From contig NZ_JACJPI010000067.1 of NCBI RefSeq assembly GCF_014695975.1, positions 16,856 through 80,855 on the forward strand: a DNA stretch of 64,000 bases, read 5' to 3'. Positions within the stretch are counted from its first letter, which is position 1. Each line of letters opens with the position of its first letter. The DNA is from Leptolyngbya sp. FACHB-321 (GTDB taxonomy: Bacteria > Cyanobacteriota > Cyanobacteriia > Leptolyngbyales > Leptolyngbyaceae). Below, piece by piece: positions 1-9,355 of this stretch. The position numbers and the translations under genes are program-made. The notes below the pieces were generated by a model. That model was not told the DNA's origin. It saw only the letters and a list, made by a program, of their open reading frames with translations, and did no database searches.

Positions 1-2
1 CC

Positions 3-1739
3 CTGGCAGATCGGTTGCTGCAAGACACGGGCACCGTTCAGGCGCGAGAAATGAAGGAACAGTTTCTCGACAACATGGAGTTGGAGCGAGAGCGAGGCAT
101 TACGATTAAGCTGCAAGCCGCACGGATGAACTACACAGCTCGTGACGGACAGCACTATGTTTTAAACCTGATTGATACACCGGGGCACGTTGATTTCTCG
201 TATGAGGTGTCGCGATCGCTGGCTGCTTGTGAAGGCGCGCTGCTAGTGGTAGATGCGTCTCAAGGTGTAGAAGCGCAAACGCTCGCAAACGTGTATTTAG
301 CACTGGAACACAACCTGGAGATTATCCCGGTCTTAAACAAAATTGACCTTCCCGGTGCAGAACCCGATCGCGTCAAGCAAGAAATTGAAGAAATTATCGG
401 GTTGGACTGTAGCAATGCGATCCAAGCTTCTGCTAAAGAAGGTATTGGCATTGAAGACATTCTAGAGGCGATCGTTCGGCAGGTGCCGCCACCGCAAGAC
501 ACCGTGCAGGAACCCCTCCGTGCGCTCATTTTTGATAGCTACTACGATCCTTACCGGGGCGTGATCGTTTACTTCCGGGTGATGGATGGCTCGCTGAAGA
601 AGGGCGATCGTGTCCGGCTGATGGTGTCTGGCAAAGAGTACGCAGTCGATGAACTGGGCGTACTCTCTCCCACTCAAGTGCAGGTTGACCAACTCCACGC
701 AGGCGAAGTGGGTTACTTAGCTGCCTCCATTAGAGCCGTAGAGGATGCCCGTGTTGGTGACACCATTACGTTGGCAGCGGCTCCCGCTAAACAACCGTTG
801 CCTGGTTATGTCGAAGCCAAGCCTATGGTTTTCTGCGGGATGTTTCCGATTGATGCCGACCAGTTTGAAGACCTGCGCGAAGCCTTAGAAAAGCTCAAGC
901 TGAGTGACGCAGCCCTGTACTACGAGCCAGAAACCTCTAGCGCGATGGGCTTTGGTTTCCGCTGTGGCTTTTTGGGCTTGCTGCACATGGAAATCGTCCA
1001 GGAACGGCTAGAACGAGAATACAACCTGGATTTGATTACTACGGCACCGTCTGTTGTCTATCGGGTGACAACACTCAAGGGTGAAGTGCTAGAAATTGAC
1101 AACCCTAGCCGACTGCCAGAGCCACAGTTGCGCGAAAAAATCGAAGAGCCGTATGTCCAGGTAGACATGATTACCCCAGAGGCATACGTTGGTACCTTGA
1201 TGGAGCTAAGTCAAGGGCGGCGAGGAGTTTTCAAAGATATGAAGTACCTCACGCCGGGACGCACCACGCTGATCTACGAGTTGCCGCTGGCAGAAGTCGC
1301 AACTGACTTTTTTGACCAAATGAAGTCGCGATCGCGCGGCTATGCCAGCATGGAGTACCAGTTGATTGACTATCGAGAGAACCCGCTTGTCAAGCTGGAC
1401 ATTATGATTAATGGCGATCCCGTCGATCCCTTAGCCAGCATCGTGCATCGCGACAAAGCCTATGGCGTGGGTCGTGCTCTTACCGAAAAGCTGAAGGAAC
1501 TCATCCCGCGTCACCAGTTCAAGATTCCCATTCAAGCAGCGATCGGCAGCAAGATTGTTGCAAGTGAACATATCCCGGCGTTGCGGAAGGATGTACTTGC
1601 TAAATGCTATGGCGGCGACATTTCTCGTAAGAAGAAACTGCTTCAGAAACAGGCAAAAGGTAAAAAGCGGATGAAGTCGATCGGCACGGTTGATGTGCCT
1701 CAAGAAGCCTTTATGGCAGTGCTGCGGCTGGAAAAATGA
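3..1739 (+). CDS. lepA: Elongation factor 4 (LepA), 5' end cut by window edge
   Basis: Ribosome-associated translational GTPase that acts on stalled or mistranslocated ribosomes in the cytoplasm. The frame is open to the left edge (it reads [10 protein letters not shown]), so the true start and the P-loop G1 motif, about 28 residues, lie outside the window. Visible are the G3 motif DTPGH near nt 175, the G4 motif NKID near nt 340, the EF-G-like domains, and the LepA-specific basic C-terminal domain ([22 protein letters not shown]) ending in a TGA. The visible length of 578 residues plus the missing part fits the usual ~600. It belongs to the ordinary chromosome. Certain call. Confidence 0.97.
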   Translation: MADRLLQDTGTVQAREMKEQFLDNMELERERGITIKLQAARMNYTARDGQHYVLNLIDTPGHVDFSYEVSRSLAACEGALLVVDASQGVEAQTLANVYLALEHNLEIIPVLNKIDLPGAEPDRVKQEIEEIIGLDCSNAIQASAKEGIGIEDILEAIVRQVPPPQDTVQEPLRALIFDSYYDPYRGVIVYFRVMDGSLKKGDRVRLMVSGKEYAVDELGVLSPTQVQVDQLHAGEVGYLAASIRAVEDARVGDTITLAAAPAKQPLPGYVEAKPMVFCGMFPIDADQFEDLREALEKLKLSDAALYYEPETSSAMGFGFRCGFLGLLHMEIVQERLEREYNLDLITTAPSVVYRVTTLKGEVLEIDNPSRLPEPQLREKIEEPYVQVDMITPEAYVGTLMELSQGRRGVFKDMKYLTPGRTTLIYELPLAEVATDFFDQMKSRSRGYASMEYQLIDYRENPLVKLDIMINGDPVDPLASIVHRDKAYGVGRALTEKLKELIPRHQFKIPIQAAIGSKIVASEHIPALRKDVLAKCYGGDISRKKKLLQKQAKGKKRMKSIGTVDVPQEAFMAVLRLEK

Positions 1740-1869
1740 TGGCGATCGTGTTATCCAGCTTTGAAGTTTTCGTAAACTCTTTGGTTAGCACAAGTATTTA
1801 TACGGATTTGCCCATTAGTCTTAGGAGAAAGAATTAGCTTGTAGAACCTAATCCCTTTCTTAAGAAACT

Positions 1870-2865
1870 ATGAGAATTCTGGTAACGGGCGGTGCTGGCT
1901 TTATCGGTTCGCACCTGATCGATCGCTTGATGCTTCAAGGTCACGAAGTCGTCTGCCTCGATAATTTCTATACAGGTCACAAGCGTAATTTGCTGAAATG
2001 GTTTAATCATCCCTACTTTGAGCTGATTCGCCACGATATTACAGAGCCAATTCGCCTGGAAGTAGACCAGATTTACCACCTGGCTTGCCCCGCTTCACCA
2101 GTGCATTACCAGTTCAACCCAGTTAAAACAATCAAGACCAATGTCATTGGCACGCTTAATATGCTGGGCTTAGCAAAACGTGTCAAAGCAAGGTTTTTGC
2201 TCGCTTCCACCTCTGAAGTCTACGGCGACCCCGAAGTGCATCCCCAGACCGAAGACTACCGGGGTAACGTCAACACGATCGGCATTCGGAGCTGCTATGA
2301 CGAAGGCAAGCGTGTCGCTGAAACACTTGCTTTTGACTATCATCGCCAAAATGGGGTCGAAATTCGAGTCGCACGTATTTTTAATACGTATGGTCCGCGA
2401 ATGCTAGAGAATGATGGGCGCGTCGTCAGCAACTTTATTGTGCAGGCATTGAGAGGCACACCCCTAACTCTCTACGGTGATGGCTCTCAGACCCGGAGCT
2501 TTTGCTATGTCTCTGATTTGGTAGAGGGCTTAATTCGTCTGATGAATGGTGAACAGAAGGGACCCATTAATCTGGGCAACCCAGACGAGTACACTATCCT
2601 TCAGCTTGCTCAGGCTATTCAACAGAAAATCAATCCGTCAGCCGAGATTCGCTTTGAACCCCTGCCTCAAGACGATCCTCGCCGTCGCAAGCCCGACATT
2701 ACTAAGGCGAACGACTGGCTCGGCTGGCAGCCCACAGTGCCTTTACAGCAAGGTCTTGACTACACAATTGACGATTTTCGGGCTCGCATGATCGATCCAG
2801 ACGCTCAGTACGAGGGTGCTTCTAATGAAAGCGGTGCCTCTCGTGATCGCGTGACGACCCTTTAG
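1870..2865 (+). CDS. UDP-glucuronic acid decarboxylase (extended SDR family)
   Basis: NAD-dependent enzyme converting UDP-glucuronate to UDP-xylose for polysaccharide or glycan synthesis in the cytoplasm. The 331 residues begin with the Rossmann motif [10 protein letters not shown] (residues 6-15). They contain the STSEVYGDP segment, the catalytic Tyr-x3-Lys in SCYDEGKR near residue 141, and the [10 protein letters not shown] signature that distinguishes UXS-type SDRs. The ATG lies 130 nt after lepA. The next gene on the same strand is UDP-glucose dehydrogenase, which makes the substrate of this enzyme, so the pair forms the UDP-Glc to UDP-GlcA to UDP-Xyl route. The family call is strong; substrate specificity is inferred from the closest family pattern and the neighbour. 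Confidence 0.9.
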   Translation: MRILVTGGAGFIGSHLIDRLMLQGHEVVCLDNFYTGHKRNLLKWFNHPYFELIRHDITEPIRLEVDQIYHLACPASPVHYQFNPVKTIKTNVIGTLNMLGLAKRVKARFLLASTSEVYGDPEVHPQTEDYRGNVNTIGIRSCYDEGKRVAETLAFDYHRQNGVEIRVARIFNTYGPRMLENDGRVVSNFIVQALRGTPLTLYGDGSQTRSFCYVSDLVEGLIRLMNGEQKGPINLGNPDEYTILQLAQAIQQKINPSAEIRFEPLPQDDPRRRKPDITKANDWLGWQPTVPLQQGLDYTIDDFRARMIDPDAQYEGASNESGASRDRVTTL

Positions 2866-3016
2866 TTTTGCTTGTTGTCTGCTGCAATCAGTCTAAGCAC
2901 TGAGCAGACTAACATTCAACAGATGTCATCAGGGGGTCTGACCCCATTCTTTGCGCTGGCTACATTGCCTACAGATTGCTTCTTGCTAATTGCTAATACT
3001 CCTTGAGGATTTTCCT

Positions 3017-4432
3017 ATGCGCGTTTGTGTCATTGGTACGGGATACGTTGGTTTAGTAACTGGAGCCTGCCTCGCTCATGTCGGTCATCACGTTATCTGC
3101 GTTGATAACAACGAAGAGAAAGTGAAGTTGATGCAAAGTGGTCAGTCGCCCATCTTTGAACCAGGGCTATCAGACATCATCAAAGCGGCGATTCAATCAG
3201 AAAAAATTGAGTTCACCACCGACTTGGCAGCAGGTGTCGCCCATGGACAAATCTTGTTCATTGCAGTTGGTACGCCTGCCTTACCCAATGGTGAAAGCGA
3301 CACACGCTATGTTGAAGCGGTTGCACGAGGCATTGGTTCTCATCTCAGCAGTGACTATAAGGTCATTGTTAACAAATCAACTGTACCGATCGGCTCTGGC
3401 GATTGGGTCAGAATGCTGATTATGGAAGGTTTTGCCGAACAGCGAGCAACATTGAATGCGGCTGTGCTGGCTGGCGCTGGCGCAACAGAAGATTTAGTAA
3501 CACGTAAGGTGCTGTCGCCAGACCCAGCCTTTGATGTGGTGAGCAACCCCGAGTTCTTACGCGAAGGATGTGCAGTTGACGATACATTCAATCCCGATCG
3601 CATTGTGTTGGGTAGCACTAGTGCGAAGGCGATCGCGCTGATGCAAGAGCTCTATGCGCCCATTGTCAGACGTGAGTATGCGATCGACAAAACTCTGCCC
3701 CCTGTACCTGTTGTAGAAACCGACCTCAGCTCGGCAGAAATGATTAAGTACGCAGCTAATGCGTTTCTGGCAACTAAGATTAGCTTCATTAACGAAGTGG
3801 CTAACATCTGCGAGCGCGTTGGTGCCGATGTTGTTGAAGTCGCTAAAGGCATTGGCTTAGACTCCCGTGTGGGCAACAAGTTTTTGCAAGCTGGTATTGG
3901 TTGGGGTGGTTCCTGTTTCCCCAAAGACGTTTCTGCTCTCATCCATACAGCGGATGACTATGGCTACGAAGCACACCTGTTGAAAGCTGCCGTCAGCGTT
4001 AACCAGCAACAGCGCATTATTGCAATCGAAAAACTCCAGCAAGTGCTGAAAATCCTCAAAGGTAAAACGGTTGGGCTGTTGGGTCTTACCTTCAAGCCTG
4101 ACACGGATGACCTGCGGGACGCGCCTGCACTTAATATCATCGAGCAGCTTGCCCGCCTGGGAACCAAAGTGAAAGCATACGACCCAATCATCGCGCAAAC
4201 CGGAATGCGGCACGGTCTCTCAGATGTCATGGTCGAAACCGATGCAGAGCGCCTAGCAGATGGCTGTGATGCTTTGGTACTGGTCACAGACTGGAAGCAG
4301 TTTCGTGAACTTGACTACGCTAAAATGGCATCGCTGATGCACACTCCTGTCATGATTGATGGTCGTAACTTCCTCGATCGCAAAGTGCTAGAGCAAGCCG
4401 GTTTCCGCTATGTCGGTGTTGGAAGAGGTTAA
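3017..4432 (+). CDS. ugd: UDP-glucose 6-dehydrogenase
   Basis: Oxidises UDP-glucose to UDP-glucuronate in two NAD-dependent steps. The protein of 471 residues starts MRVCVIGTGYVGLVTG, with the NAD-binding GxGxxG at residues 7-12. It has SNPEFLREG in the middle and the catalytic cysteine in GGSCFPKD near residue 290, followed by the C-terminal UDP-binding domain with LGLTFKPDTDDLRDAPA. I chose the ATG at 3017 because a GAGG ribosome-binding site sits just upstream and the Rossmann strand then starts at once; an ORF extension to 2990 adds nine non-homologous residues. A segment of about 30 residues before SNPEFLREG (rich in Ala/Gly) is longer than in short homologues. Acts with the upstream decarboxylase. 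Confidence 0.95.
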   Translation: MRVCVIGTGYVGLVTGACLAHVGHHVICVDNNEEKVKLMQSGQSPIFEPGLSDIIKAAIQSEKIEFTTDLAAGVAHGQILFIAVGTPALPNGESDTRYVEAVARGIGSHLSSDYKVIVNKSTVPIGSGDWVRMLIMEGFAEQRATLNAAVLAGAGATEDLVTRKVLSPDPAFDVVSNPEFLREGCAVDDTFNPDRIVLGSTSAKAIALMQELYAPIVRREYAIDKTLPPVPVVETDLSSAEMIKYAANAFLATKISFINEVANICERVGADVVEVAKGIGLDSRVGNKFLQAGIGWGGSCFPKDVSALIHTADDYGYEAHLLKAAVSVNQQQRIIAIEKLQQVLKILKGKTVGLLGLTFKPDTDDLRDAPALNIIEQLARLGTKVKAYDPIIAQTGMRHGLSDVMVETDAERLADGCDALVLVTDWKQFRELDYAKMASLMHTPVMIDGRNFLDRKVLEQAGFRYVGVGRG

Positions 4433-4451
4433 AGGCAAAAGTTAGAAGGCA

Positions 4452-4504
4452 AAAGGCAAAAGTTAAAACGAAGCAATACCTCTTCACTTTTTACTTTTGC
4501 CTTT
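4452..4504. terminator. Bidirectional terminator-like inverted repeat
   Basis: The arms AAAGGCAAAAGT (4452-4463) and ACTTTTGCCTTT (4493-4504) are perfect inverted repeats between the convergent ugd and exbD genes. The loop is about 29 nt and A/T-rich. The right arm touches the exbD stop codon, so it could serve both transcripts. Confidence 0.55.
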
Positions 4505-4912
4505 CTATGGTGCTGGGCGTTGAGCCGCGATCGCTAGCCTTACGCCAGGGATCAACCGCAGCCGATCCATCACGGCAATAACTTGCCCGTGGCTCACACG
4601 CTCATCTGCATTAATTACCACTACTGCATTCGGGTTATTACCCATCAATGCCCGAATCCTTGTTTGCAAATCGCCTAATTGTGCCGGTCGGCGGTTGAGT
4701 GTAAGCTGTCCTTGCTGGTTGAGCGTTACTACAATCTGGCTGCTTGATTGCGGTTGCGCTGTCGCCGCCTTTGGTAAGTTAACAGGCAACCCTTCCGATC
4801 GTGTGAGAGACAGAGTAGAAAGGATAAAAAATGTCAGCAGCGCAAAGATCACGTCGATCATGGGCAAAATATTTAGCTGCGGCGGATTATCCGGTTCTTC
4901 AGGGAGACGCAT
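4505..4912 (-). CDS. exbD: ExbD/TolR-type biopolymer transport protein
   Basis: Small inner-membrane partner of ExbB that couples the proton gradient to TonB-dependent outer-membrane transport. The chosen start gives 135 residues beginning MRLPEEPDNPPQLNILPMID, then one transmembrane helix (VIFALLTFFILSTLSL) with the conserved aspartate of PMIDV, and a periplasmic domain ending in IAAQRPAP. The upstream ORF extension to 4969 is not homologous and would overlap exbB by 71 nt. With the ATG at 4912 the overlap with the exbB stop is 14 nt, which suggests translational coupling. Confidence 0.9.
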   Translation of the reverse strand: MRLPEEPDNPPQLNILPMIDVIFALLTFFILSTLSLTRSEGLPVNLPKAATAQPQSSSQIVVTLNQQGQLTLNRRPAQLGDLQTRIRALMGNNPNAVVVINADERVSHGQVIAVMDRLRLIPGVRLAIAAQRPAP

Positions 4913-5555
4913 AGGGAATTTCTCCTCGTTCGTAGCGATGACGGTAGAGCAGCTCCATTTGCCCACCATACTCTTGAATCAAAGCGATTTGACGCAAGTA
5001 CAGGCCGCGAAACGTATTGGCAAAGGCAAGGGTGAGGATTGCCACTGCCAAGCCAGCCGCAGTTGAGACTAGCGCTTCGCTAATACCAGCACTAACGGGC
5101 GCAGCGTTGTTAGCACTCACTTCACCAATTCTAAGTGACGCAAATGAGCGAATTAGCCCTAAAACGGTGCCCAGCAGTCCTAACAGCGGTGACAGACTGA
5201 TAATGGTTTCAAACACTGTGTTAAACCGCTTAATCAACGGCATCTCTGCCTGAGCAGCACTTTCTAATGCCAGACGAAACTCCTCTGGATTGGGGCGATC
5301 GAGTCCCAGCGCTGCCAGAAAAATGCGAGCGACCGGTAAATCTAGATTTTGCTCTAGCTGCAACAATGTGGCTCTAGGACTGCGCTGGTAAAGATCTAGA
5401 ATGTCGCGCACAAATTTATCCTGGCGCTTTGTAATCCGTAGCCAAAAACGAAGACGCTCTAGAATTAACGCTACCGCCACGATTGAGAAGCCCAGCAGCG
5501 GAAACATGACGATGCCACCGGCTTCAAAGACGTTGGAAATTTGCTCAAATATCAT
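4899..5555 (-). CDS. exbB: ExbB/TolQ/MotA-family proton channel protein
   Basis: Integral inner-membrane protein of 218 residues that forms the proton channel with ExbD. An N-terminal transmembrane helix (GIVMFPLLGFSIVAVALI) is followed by a cytoplasmic loop of about 80 residues, then two helices holding the family motif LSPLLGLLGTVLGLIRSF near residue 125 and a terminal helix with ISEALVSTAAGLAVAI. First gene of a two-gene operon with exbD. It probably energises siderophore or vitamin uptake, although no TonB-dependent receptor is in view. Confidence 0.92.
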   Translation of the reverse strand: MIFEQISNVFEAGGIVMFPLLGFSIVAVALILERLRFWLRITKRQDKFVRDILDLYQRSPRATLLQLEQNLDLPVARIFLAALGLDRPNPEEFRLALESAAQAEMPLIKRFNTVFETIISLSPLLGLLGTVLGLIRSFASLRIGEVSANNAAPVSAGISEALVSTAAGLAVAILTLAFANTFRGLYLRQIALIQEYGGQMELLYRHRYERGEIPYASP

Positions 5556-5741
5556 GCCGAACCTTAAAGCATCACCGAAAAAGCATTAGCCCACCAAGCG
5601 GCGATCGCAAACCTTCAACAGCTTATCAGGTGAGGTTGAATCGGACGCACATTTAAGCAGGAGGAGTGAGAGGAGCAGGGGTAAAGGGAAGCAGGGGAAG
5701 CAAGGAGAGTGGAGGAAGCGAAAAAACTTATCCTTCACCCC

Positions 5742-7076
5742 TCATCCCTCACCCATTACCGTCTCGATCAAATGCTCCACATCGCCAACGATAAGCATGG
5801 GTGTCTGCAATTGCTGACTCAGGTCTGCAACCGTCATATCGTCGAGAAAGCATGTGTCATTATGCTTCAGCATCAAGGATGGTAGAAGAATGGCATCGCC
5901 TAGTTCCCGTTCCTTAAGCGTGTGCAGGATATCTTGCCCGGTGAGTAGACCCGTCACGGTCATGGTTTGCCCCCAGTATTGGCTGGCGATCGCCACCATA
6001 CTCACCTCTAGCCCTTGTACCTGATTGAAGCGATCGAGGATGGGCTGAAAGGCTTGTTCTACTGCATTGCCGACGACCCATGTAAGGCGACGCGGCTGAG
6101 CCAACTGTTTGGGCAACTTTCGAGCAGCGCTTTGGAACTGTTTGAGGAATTGGCGAATCGAGCCAACCCCATTACCAAGCTGCGGATAGTCTTCGTAATG
6201 CGATTCGGGTGGTAACTCCTGGTGGGCGAGGAGAAACCACTCATCCGCTAACCAGGCAAAGGTAGAGCCGACCTGCTGGCGAAATTTGGCTTGCAGGTCT
6301 TGCACTTGGGCAATCACTTCCTGCGCCTTTTCGCGGCTGACTGGGATGAGTTCATCTTCACTGGGACGAAAGCGCGTCAAGCCCACGGGTACAACGGCAA
6401 CTGACGCAACAGCAGGCACATCATCTTGATGAAACTCGAACAGGTCAAGGAGCGTGCGAGTGAGATGATCGCGATCGTTGATCCCAGGGCATAGCACTAC
6501 CTGCGCGTGAATTTGCAGCCGCCGTTCTTGAAACCAGCGTAGTTGCTCTAGTAGCTGTCCCGCACGAGGGTTTTTCAGGAGTTGGCTGCGTATGTCTGGC
6601 TCTGTAGCGTGTACTGAGACGAAGAGAGGAGACAGCCGCATTTGTTCGATGCGATCCCACTCACGCTGGCTCACATTAGTCAGGGTGAGATAGCTGCCAT
6701 AGAGAAAACTCAAGCGGTAGTCGTCGTCTTTGAGGTAAAGGGTTTGCCGCATCCCTGGAGGCTGTTGATCAATAAAACAAAAGGGGCAGCGGTTATTGCA
6801 TTGCATTAAACCGTCAAAGAGGGCACTTTCAAACTCAAGCCCCAGGTCTTCGTCGTAGTCTTTCTCGATTTCTACCTGATGTGGTTTGCCAGCCGTATCA
6901 AGCACTTCGAGCGCCAACACTTCATCGGCACAAAGAAACTGATAGTCAATCAAGTCACGGGGACGTTGACCATTAATCGACACGAGTCGATCGCCAATCT
7001 CAAACCCAATCTCAGCCGCGATCGAGTCTGGCAAAACAGCAGTAATTAAAGCAGGACGAATCGAGACTTCGCTCAT
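5742..7076 (-). CDS. Radical SAM protein of the DUF512 family with N-terminal PDZ-like domain
   Basis: Protein of 444 residues. Residues 1-70 resemble a PDZ domain (RPALITAVLPDSIAAEIGFEIGDRLVSING). The 4Fe-4S radical SAM motif follows, with cysteines at 93, 97 and 100 in QCNNRCPFC (CxxxCxxC). The C-terminal two thirds match the DUF512 region conserved across cyanobacteria and some anaerobes. The biochemical substrate is not established to my knowledge. The 157-nt gap to exbB contains a purine-rich low-complexity stretch (5660-5720). Chromosomal core gene; family call secure, function unknown. Confidence 0.88.
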   Translation of the reverse strand: MSEVSIRPALITAVLPDSIAAEIGFEIGDRLVSINGQRPRDLIDYQFLCADEVLALEVLDTAGKPHQVEIEKDYDEDLGLEFESALFDGLMQCNNRCPFCFIDQQPPGMRQTLYLKDDDYRLSFLYGSYLTLTNVSQREWDRIEQMRLSPLFVSVHATEPDIRSQLLKNPRAGQLLEQLRWFQERRLQIHAQVVLCPGINDRDHLTRTLLDLFEFHQDDVPAVASVAVVPVGLTRFRPSEDELIPVSREKAQEVIAQVQDLQAKFRQQVGSTFAWLADEWFLLAHQELPPESHYEDYPQLGNGVGSIRQFLKQFQSAARKLPKQLAQPRRLTWVVGNAVEQAFQPILDRFNQVQGLEVSMVAIASQYWGQTMTVTGLLTGQDILHTLKERELGDAILLPSLMLKHNDTCFLDDMTVADLSQQLQTPMLIVGDVEHLIETVMGEG

Positions 7077-7137
7077 GGGAGTGAACAGGGTAGCACTGCT
7101 TCCACCCTACACCCCACCACTCTAATCGTGCAGATCT

Positions 7138-8079
7138 TTAAGCGTCTCTGAATAAATTTGCTGCTACCGCAAGCAGCAATGCTCCTCCAAAAGCCAACCG
7201 ATACCAAACAAAGATCCAGGTGTTCCGGTTTTGCAAAAAGCGCAGCAGCCAGGCAATCGCAAGGTAAGAAAAAATAAAGGTAGAAACGATCCCCACGAGC
7301 AACGGCAGCAGCATTTCGGGGTTGCCAAAGGCTTTACGGGACTGATAGAGCGTAGCGATCGTCAGCGTCGGAATGCCCAGCAGGAAAGAAAACCGTGCTG
7401 CTGTTCGCCGTTCTAAACCCAGGAAGAGAGCCGCCGTCAGCGTTGAGCCAGAGCGCGAGACACCAGGCACCAGTGCCAACATCTGCCCCAACCCCACCAA
7501 AATGCCATCTTTAATCTCCAGTGCATTAAAGTCACGCTTGCGGGTACCAATCGTCTCCGCCAACCCCAGCAACAGCGCCATTACAATAGAGGCAATACCA
7601 ATGACCAGCGGACTTTCAGGCAGCACATCTTTTAACAGAAATCCTACGCTTAACGCGGGCAAGGTGCCAACAGCAATACCAACCAGGATCTTCCACTCTT
7701 CTTGCTGCCAATCTTTGCGCTGAAACGCTGCCCAGCCTCCAGTCAAAATCTGGCGAATGTCTGCCCAGAAGTACCACAGCACCGCCACAACGCTGCCAAA
7801 CTGAATGGCATCAACAAAAAACTTTTGTCCGAGGTAGTTCCAGTGAAAAACATCGGTAAAGATGATGAGGTGAGCCGTACTGCTAATTGGCAAAAACTCA
7901 GTAATGCCTTGCACTAAACCCAGCACGATCGCTTGCAAGAGACTAAGCAGCAAACCAGGGCTGGAAGGCACTACAGGTGTTACGGCATCGCTGACTGCAA
8001 GCGTTGAAGCCAGGCTGAACAGACCATGCCATCCCTGATTAAGCAGAAAGAAACCTGGATTTGACATTGACCAAACCAT
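7138..8079 (-). CDS. uppP: Undecaprenyl-diphosphatase (BacA/UppP)
   Basis: Membrane enzyme that recycles undecaprenyl pyrophosphate to the monophosphate carrier used in peptidoglycan and polysaccharide export; it can also confer bacitracin resistance. The 313 residues hold about eight hydrophobic segments, the motif GITEFLPISSTAH near residue 60 and the phosphate-binding PGVSRSGST near residue 205. The first ~45 residues are longer than in most homologues, and an alternative ATG exists four codons in. Single gene, divergent from DUF3120. Confidence 0.93.
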   Translation of the reverse strand: MVWSMSNPGFFLLNQGWHGLFSLASTLAVSDAVTPVVPSSPGLLLSLLQAIVLGLVQGITEFLPISSTAHLIIFTDVFHWNYLGQKFFVDAIQFGSVVAVLWYFWADIRQILTGGWAAFQRKDWQQEEWKILVGIAVGTLPALSVGFLLKDVLPESPLVIGIASIVMALLLGLAETIGTRKRDFNALEIKDGILVGLGQMLALVPGVSRSGSTLTAALFLGLERRTAARFSFLLGIPTLTIATLYQSRKAFGNPEMLLPLLVGIVSTFIFSYLAIAWLLRFLQNRNTWIFVWYRLAFGGALLLAVAANLFRDA

Positions 8080-8382
8080 TAACTATTCTCCATAACGATC
8101 GCGGCAACCTTGGCAAACGCTCTAAAGGCATACCGCTTTATTTCCCAACCTACACTTGCCATGCATGTCTAACAGGAGATGTTTCGCAACAGCATGGCTG
8201 ATTAGGCTGACTAATAGAGTAATTTCTGGTTGCAGCGCTGATAACATTCACGCCAATCATATTTAAGTAGCGGTAGCGCACTCGATCGCCACCTTGAACG
8301 ATCCCTGCAAGCTGAACCAAGCCCTGACAGATTGTGAACAGCCGCAGCCGCACTTTAGCAGAAATTCAAGTTAGGATAGTGG

Positions 8383-8405
8383 CTATATCCCCCTGGGGGG
8401 TATAG
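8383..8405. promoter_or_regulatory. G/C-tract palindrome resembling a CsoR/RcnR-type metal operator
   Basis: Near-perfect inverted repeat with arms CTATATCCCCC and GGGGGGTATAG around one central T, 56 nt before the DUF3120 gene. The T-A-x-C-run/G-run-T-A architecture is that of operators bound by CsoR/FrmR-family metal repressors. It is followed by iterated AAGTA units (8424-8441). The 381-nt gap to uppP holds no other gene I can support. Seen in sequence; the regulator is inferred and none is encoded nearby. Confidence 0.4.
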
Positions 8406-8460
8406 ATGGATTTGTGCTATGTTAAGTAAAGTAAAGTAAATAAGAAACATTAGTAATACT

Positions 8461-9228
8461 TTGGTTTCCTACACCCCCGCATCTAATTCTACCTCTGCCG
8501 CCCCGCCAGCTATCTACCTACCAGAACTGCATTCTGAGTTGAGTGAAGCGTTAGTAAGCTCTTCAGTGAAGAAAGCTGAAGGATTACAACGTTGGCTCAT
8601 GCTGGCTGCTGCAGTGGTTCTAGTGTCGGTGCCCGTCTTTGTGCAAGCCCCCCTTGTGCGTCTCGTGCCGTGGCTCAGCCTTGTGATGACGCTTGGTTGG
8701 CTCTTGCTGAGTCTGCGACTGCTGAAGCGTCCTGCAAGTGAGCGTTGGGGCGATTTGCTAATCGGCTTTACCTGGACATGGCTGGCAGGGTCGGTTTACT
8801 GGGGTTGGTTTCGGTGGGAACCGTTGCTGCATCTGCCTATAGAAGCCATTGGCTTACCAATCGCCATTTGGGGCGTGGCTCGTAACTCTGGCAAGATTGG
8901 CAACTTTTTCTACTTCGGTTCCCTCTTTGGAACGGTTGTAACGGATGTTTACTTTTACCTGGTTGATTTGATCCCCTACTGGCGGCAACTGATGCAAGTT
9001 GATGCTCAAGTTGCTCCTGATGCTGTACAGCCTATCTTTCAGAATGCGATCGCTCAAATGCTGACACCTTGGGGTTCTGGATGGGCGATCGTGCTGGTCT
9101 CTATCCTCTTTACGGTAGCGATGTTGCCATTGTTCTCGCGGCAGCTTCACTGGTGGGCATTTAGTGGCGCAGTGTTGAGTACAATTCTGGTAGATAGCTT
9201 GTTTTGGCTGGCGGCGACTGCCTCCTGA
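8461..9228 (+). CDS. DUF3120 family cyanobacterial membrane protein
   Basis: Protein of 255 residues with six or so hydrophobic segments and the conserved block GDLLIGFTWTWLAGSVYWGWFRWEP then NFFYFGSLFGTVVTDVYFYLVDLIPYW typical of DUF3120. No function is known for this family. The start is taken at TTG 8461, the first possible codon after an in-frame TAG; the first in-frame ATG (8599) would remove 46 residues of poorly conserved N-terminus, so the start is uncertain. Downstream of the metal-operator-like palindrome. Confidence 0.75.
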   Translation: MVSYTPASNSTSAAPPAIYLPELHSELSEALVSSSVKKAEGLQRWLMLAAAVVLVSVPVFVQAPLVRLVPWLSLVMTLGWLLLSLRLLKRPASERWGDLLIGFTWTWLAGSVYWGWFRWEPLLHLPIEAIGLPIAIWGVARNSGKIGNFFYFGSLFGTVVTDVYFYLVDLIPYWRQLMQVDAQVAPDAVQPIFQNAIAQMLTPWGSGWAIVLVSILFTVAMLPLFSRQLHWWAFSGAVLSTILVDSLFWLAATAS

Positions 9229-9355
9229 GGTCTTCTCTAGCTCGATGTGTCTTGTAGCTCTGCCGCATTCTCTCTATGCAAGTTCGACTGGGAAAGATTA
9301 GTTCAAGTTGTTTTGAGCGAATTTTCCTCGAAAGACTACACTGTCATAGTGAGAT

